Shown here one piece after another: positions 49,377-53,799 of a DNA stretch of 53,799 nt (position 1 is the stretch's first letter; every line of letters begins with the position of its first letter). Under the pieces are notes generated by a model. It made no database searches. It was not told the origin of the DNA and saw only the letters and a list, made by a program, of their open reading frames with translations. Source of the stretch: Endomicrobium sp. (GTDB taxonomy: Bacteria; Elusimicrobiota; Endomicrobiia; Endomicrobiales; Endomicrobiaceae). Both the position numbers and the translations under genes were made by a program. Where the stretch lies: positions 1-53,799 of the forward strand of contig JAITTL010000004.1 of assembly GCA_031286985.1 (NCBI GenBank), read 5' to 3'.

Positions 49377-51743
49377 ATGAAGATATCGTACAATTGGCTC
49401 AAAAATTTTGTGGATTTTGAGCTTAATCCACAGGATCTTGCTTCCGTGCTTACTTCTGTTGGTGTTGAAACTTCTGTTGTTTCAAGTGATTGTTGTTGGA
49501 CCAATGTTGTTACTGCAAAAATTTTAGATGTGAAAAAACATCCTGGTGCTGATAGGCTTTCTTTGTGTAAACTAAGTGATGGATCAAAAGAGTATCAAAT
49601 AGTGTGTGGTGCAAAAAATGTCGCTGCTGGACAGGTTGTTCCACTTGCAAAAATTGGTGCATCGTTACCAGGAAATTTTGTAATAAAAAAATCAAAAATA
49701 AGAGATGTTGAATCTGAAGGGATGATTTGTTCCGCAAAAGAATTAGGCCTCAAAAAAGACTCAGAGGGTATTTTAATACTTGATGAGAACGTAAAAATAG
49801 GTAGTGCTCTTGAAGATGTTTTTATGGAAAACGATTCAGTGCTTGAAATAGAAATAGCAACCAACAGAGGGGATTGTCTAAGCCATTTAGGTATTGCTAG
49901 AGAAATTGGTGCTAAATTGCATAAGGTAATATCCATGCCTACAATAAAAACATTTGATGTTGCATCATTGAATTCTGTAAAAGTAAAATCTGATTTGTGT
50001 TTGCGTTACATGGGAAGTATCATATCTGGTGTAAAGGTGGGACCGTCACCCAAGTGGATTATAGATGCTTTGGAAAAAAGTGAAATAAGATCTATTAATA
50101 ATATTGTTGATATAACTAATTACGTTATGATTGAATTGGGTCAGCCATTACATGCTTTCGATATATCAAAAATTTCTTCAAAAGAAATTATTATAAGAAA
50201 TGCTGTCGAATTGGAATCTATAATTGCTCTTGATGGTAAAAAATATCAACTTGATCCAGAAATGCTTGTAATAGCAGACAATCAGAAGCCTATTGCTATT
50301 GCTGGGATTATGGGGGGTGAATATTCAGGGGTTGATGAAAAAACTGAAACAATATTTTTAGAAAGTGCAATTTTTGACGCTATATCGATAAGAAAAACTT
50401 CGAAAAAATTAAACCTTTCAAGTGATTCTTCATATAGATTTGAAAGATGTGTGGGATGGGATATAGCTGAATTTGCTTTATGGAGAGCTGCCAATTTGAT
50501 AATTGATATTGCAGGTGGTAAAATGGAAGCCAAAGAAGATTTACAAACTATCAAATATGAAAAAACAAAAATCGCTTTAAGAATTGAAAAAATGACAAAA
50601 ATTTTGGGATATGATATTGAAGAAAACGAAATAGCGGAAATTTTGAGATTTCTTGGGATAGATTTGCAACCCAGAGGTGAAAGAATTCTTTGTAGTATAC
50701 CATCTTGGCGTAATGATATTAAGATAGAGGAGGATTTAATTGAAGAGATATTAAGAATTAAAGGATATGACTCTGTCCCTTGCCCCAAAAAACATGTAAA
50801 TACGGTGTGTACAACGAATAGTAGTGCATTTATTCCTAAAATTGTTGAAAAATTTAGAACTAAATTAAACGGGCTCGGTTTTTGTGAAGCCTTAAATTAC
50901 AGTTTTTTAGAAATAAAAGAATTGGAAAAATTTAACTTAAACCCCTACTATAAAATATCAAATCCTGTGTCCAAAGAAAACGAAGTTTTAAGACCATCTC
51001 TACTTCCTGGGCTTTATAGAAATTTACTGCTTAATATTAAACAGGGGTCCGAAACTGTGACTTTGTTTGAGTATGGTAAAATTTTCGGTGAGTTAGGTGA
51101 AAAAAAAGCTTTTGCAGTTATAATGTATGGGAAAGTATGGCAGGAGTGGTGGATGTGGTCAGACCGAAAAATTAATTCCAGTTATGATTTTTATTTTGCT
51201 GGTGGAATAATAAGAAATATTTTACCATTTGATGATTTCGTGATTGCACAGAATTTAACCTCTAATAGTTATTATCATTCAGGACAAACTGCAGCTGTTG
51301 TTTATAAAGGGGAATATGTGGGGCAATTTGGTGTTCTAAATCCGTTGATGACTGATGATGTTAATGGGGATGTTTTGTACTTTGAGATTGACATAGAGAA
51401 AATCAGTGGCGATTATGTTGAAAAAAAATCACAGTATAAAGCATATTCAAAATTCCCAATTGTAAAAAGAGATATTTCAATAGTTTCCAATAAATCTCTG
51501 CGATTTTCAGAAATAGAAGAAGTTATTAAAAGTATTAAAAAATCAGGAGATATTTTGAAAGAATATTCCCTGTTTTCTGTGTATTTCGATGAATCTAAGT
51601 TAGGGAAAGACAAGGTTGTATATTCCCTCAGACTGTCTTATAGAAATAGCAATAAGACATTGACGGATGAAGAAGTTAATAAAGATATGTATGCGTTATT
51701 AGAAAAACTAGATATAAACCTTGGTGTTAGGTTGAGAGAATAA
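49377..51743 (+). CDS. pheT: Phenylalanine--tRNA ligase beta subunit
   Basis: MKISYNWLKNFVDFELNPQDLASVLTSVGVE; IVCGAKNVAAGQVVPLA; NNIVDITNYVMIELGQPLHAFD. Confidence 0.98.
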   Translation: MKISYNWLKNFVDFELNPQDLASVLTSVGVETSVVSSDCCWTNVVTAKILDVKKHPGADRLSLCKLSDGSKEYQIVCGAKNVAAGQVVPLAKIGASLPGNFVIKKSKIRDVESEGMICSAKELGLKKDSEGILILDENVKIGSALEDVFMENDSVLEIEIATNRGDCLSHLGIAREIGAKLHKVISMPTIKTFDVASLNSVKVKSDLCLRYMGSIISGVKVGPSPKWIIDALEKSEIRSINNIVDITNYVMIELGQPLHAFDISKISSKEIIIRNAVELESIIALDGKKYQLDPEMLVIADNQKPIAIAGIMGGEYSGVDEKTETIFLESAIFDAISIRKTSKKLNLSSDSSYRFERCVGWDIAEFALWRAANLIIDIAGGKMEAKEDLQTIKYEKTKIALRIEKMTKILGYDIEENEIAEILRFLGIDLQPRGERILCSIPSWRNDIKIEEDLIEEILRIKGYDSVPCPKKHVNTVCTTNSSAFIPKIVEKFRTKLNGLGFCEALNYSFLEIKELEKFNLNPYYKISNPVSKENEVLRPSLLPGLYRNLLLNIKQGSETVTLFEYGKIFGELGEKKAFAVIMYGKVWQEWWMWSDRKINSSYDFYFAGGIIRNILPFDDFVIAQNLTSNSYYHSGQTAAVVYKGEYVGQFGVLNPLMTDDVNGDVLYFEIDIEKISGDYVEKKSQYKAYSKFPIVKRDISIVSNKSLRFSEIEEVIKSIKKSGDILKEYSLFSVYFDESKLGKDKVVYSLRLSYRNSNKTLTDEEVNKDMYALLEKLDINLGVRLRE

Positions 51744-51781
51744 ATCGTTTTGATGGTTTAGAACAGTATTTATAAAGTAAA

Positions 51782-53284
51782 ATGATAATCAAGAAAGATC
51801 AAAGTGTGATTCAAAATTATCTACAAGATTGTTCTGGTGTTTGTGGTGCTAATGCTGATTTTGTAGCAATAGCAGAAGCTGAACATGATATTTCAGAGTT
51901 TCTTGTTGAAATGTCTAAATCAGATACGTCTGTGACCGTGGCAGGTGCTCTTACGGGGAATACTGCTTCGGGTCTTGCGTTTGGTGGAGCGGTATTATCT
52001 TTAGAAAAACTGAACAAAATAGGCAAAATAGACAAAATTGATGATAAAAATGCTGTAATTGCCGTGCAAGCTGGTGCGAGATTAAACGATATAAAATTAG
52101 AGGTATATAAGGCTGGATGGATGTATCCTCCAGATCCTACTGAGAGCAGTTCGTCCATTGGTGGAAATATTTCAACTAATGCTTCCGGAGGTAGAGGTTT
52201 CAAATTTGGATCAACTAGGGATTATATTAAAGCTTTAAAGGTTATTTTTTCAGATGGGTCAAGTTGTTTCGTTGAAAGAGGTGAATATTGTGGGAATGAA
52301 AACGGTAAAATAATTTTTGATACTGATAAAGGTAAAAAACAGATAGTGTTGCCTAAGTATCATCTGCCTATTATAAAGAATGCTGCCGGATATTATAATT
52401 ATCCAGGAGCCGATTTGGTTGATGTCTTTATAGGATCGGAAGGAACTCTTGGTGTCATTGTTGAAGCTGTTCTTAAACTTATTCCTCGTTTTACAGAAGT
52501 TTTTGGTGGTATAATATTCTTTAAAAAACGTAACGATGCGTACGAATTCGTAAATAAAGTAAAAGATATATCTAAAAAAACAAGAAAACAAGGATTAAAA
52601 GATTCAATTAACGCGATGTCTTTAGAGTATTTTGATGAAAACACGTTGCATCTTATATCAAGTGATTATCCAACCATCCCTAGATACGCTGAAGCTGCCA
52701 TTATGTTTGAACAAGACGTTTACGAAGATAACAATCAAGATATTTTAATGGAAAAATGGATTGAGATCATTGAAAATTGTGGTATAAATTTAGAAACTGT
52801 TTGGTTTGCCTCAAATTTGATAGAGCAAGAACATTTTAGAGTATTTAGGCACAAAATCCCAGAACGTGTGAACGAAATGGTAAAAAAAACAGGGATTGCG
52901 AAAGTTGGTACGGATTTTGCTGTTCCTGAAGGCTGTCTTTCAAATATTGTTGATTTTTGTGATAAAGAATTCAAAAAAGTAGGGGCTTTCAATTTAACTT
53001 TTGGACACATTGGTGAAAATCATTTACATGCGAATATTGTGGCTGTAAATGATGAAGAATATAAAAAATGTAGACAAGTGTATGCAAATATTGCTCAAAA
53101 AGTTGTTGAACTTGGCGGAACGGTTTCAGCGGAACATGGGATAGGTAAGCTTCGACATGTCTTCTTGAAAAAAATGATAGGTGAAGAAGGTTTTAAAGAA
53201 ATGGCTAAGTTTAAGAGTATGTTTGATAATTACGGGATTTTAGGATGTGATAATATATTTCCTAAGAAATATTCTCAATTGTGA
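51782..53284 (+). CDS. FAD-linked oxidase, GlcD / D-lactate dehydrogenase-like
   Basis: VAGALTGNTASGLAFGG; YPPDPTESSSSIGGNISTNASGGRGFKFGSTRDYI; GSEGTLGVIVEAVLKL; FGHIGENHLHANI; SAEHGIGKLR. Confidence 0.92.
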   Translation: MIIKKDQSVIQNYLQDCSGVCGANADFVAIAEAEHDISEFLVEMSKSDTSVTVAGALTGNTASGLAFGGAVLSLEKLNKIGKIDKIDDKNAVIAVQAGARLNDIKLEVYKAGWMYPPDPTESSSSIGGNISTNASGGRGFKFGSTRDYIKALKVIFSDGSSCFVERGEYCGNENGKIIFDTDKGKKQIVLPKYHLPIIKNAAGYYNYPGADLVDVFIGSEGTLGVIVEAVLKLIPRFTEVFGGIIFFKKRNDAYEFVNKVKDISKKTRKQGLKDSINAMSLEYFDENTLHLISSDYPTIPRYAEAAIMFEQDVYEDNNQDILMEKWIEIIENCGINLETVWFASNLIEQEHFRVFRHKIPERVNEMVKKTGIAKVGTDFAVPEGCLSNIVDFCDKEFKKVGAFNLTFGHIGENHLHANIVAVNDEEYKKCRQVYANIAQKVVELGGTVSAEHGIGKLRHVFLKKMIGEEGFKEMAKFKSMFDNYGILGCDNIFPKKYSQL

Positions 53285-53412
53285 AGTAGTCTGCTGTGAT
53301 TATAATCTTTTTATTTGCAACGAAGGACACTAAAGAAAGCGGAGCTCGTACAATATGCACAGGCCCTGATCTTTCATATTCCTAACTCCTCTTTTGATAC
53401 CTTTACTTAAAC

Positions 53413-53799
53413 TTAAAATCTACACCCCACACCTGCATTTACATATACATCATGAAAATGCTGCGCTACCGCATACTTCACACTTGCATGCACTCCTACT
53501 ACCTTCCCTATTTCCCAGTTCCATCCTAGCCCTATCTCTCCAATATCCTGACCTTCCTTTATTCCTTTCCCTTTTATCTCCTTGTTCTCCTCATAAGCAA
53601 TACTTCCTATCTTTACCTCTGGAACCTCTCCATTTAGTATCCGTTTGTATGCTAACTTCACTCTCAGATCATTACCGCGGCCTAACTCTGCTCTACACTC
53701 AACTCCCACTTTTGCCAACGCCCTATTATACTCTCCTTCCTTTATGTATTTCTTCTTATCCTCATCGTACTTCTCTATTGATCCCTCTATCCCAAAACA
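53413..53799 (-). CDS. Autotransporter-like C-terminal region, third family member; partial (runs off right edge)
   Basis: Minus-strand frame open to the edge: CFGIEGSIEKYDEDKKKYIKEGEYNRALAKVGVECRAELG...LAYKRILNGEVPEVKIGS...YAVAQHFHDVYVNAGVGCRF*. Matches the 8337-10607 C-terminus (KGDYSRALLGIGWEV, GYRRLLSGEVPKVKI, YAVAKHFHDIGANLGFNYKF). Confidence 0.88.
   Translation of the reverse strand, partial: CFGIEGSIEKYDEDKKKYIKEGEYNRALAKVGVECRAELGRGNDLRVKLAYKRILNGEVPEVKIGSIAYEENKEIKGKGIKEGQDIGEIGLGWNWEIGKVVGVHASVKYAVAQHFHDVYVNAGVGCRF

Noticed and set aside
50282-50788. Minus 168-aa ORF antisense to pheT
   Set aside because: Fully antisense to a well-supported gene.

Overview
The window is AT-rich and gene-dense. 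It resembles a reduced Elusimicrobia/Endomicrobium-type endosymbiont chromosome, but that placement is inferred from gene content and pseudogene load with no database search. Conserved blocks: an ethanol/H2/electron-transfer cluster ([FeFe]-hydrogenase, adhE, etfAB); rpsB-tsf-pyrH-frr-ferredoxin-uppS-[4-kb insertion]-cdsA-prfB-psd-pssA-ndk-guaB-rplM-rpsI; a split metH with nadA; five tRNAs; a decarboxylase, dksA-like, mscS and panD run; an OPA-type sugar-phosphate transporter; a btuFCD-type importer; an envelope glycosyltransferase cluster with a GT39-PAP2 fusion; infC-rpmI-rplT-pheS-pheT; and a GlcD-type oxidase. The most unusual content is a paralogous family of autotransporter-like proteins with a shared C-terminal region and different N-terminal passengers: one complete copy (8.3-10.6 kb), one cut by each window edge, and a degraded remnant at 39.5 kb. 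The left-edge member, absent from the ORF track because it has no stop codon in the window, carries a MacroD-type macrodomain. Its signal peptide lies in another frame, and removing one G from a G5 run would join the two. Other notable items: a 4,009-bp insertion with 103-bp direct repeats and purine-biosynthesis relics, a prfB +1 frameshift, a candidate infC attenuator, and G9 tracts.
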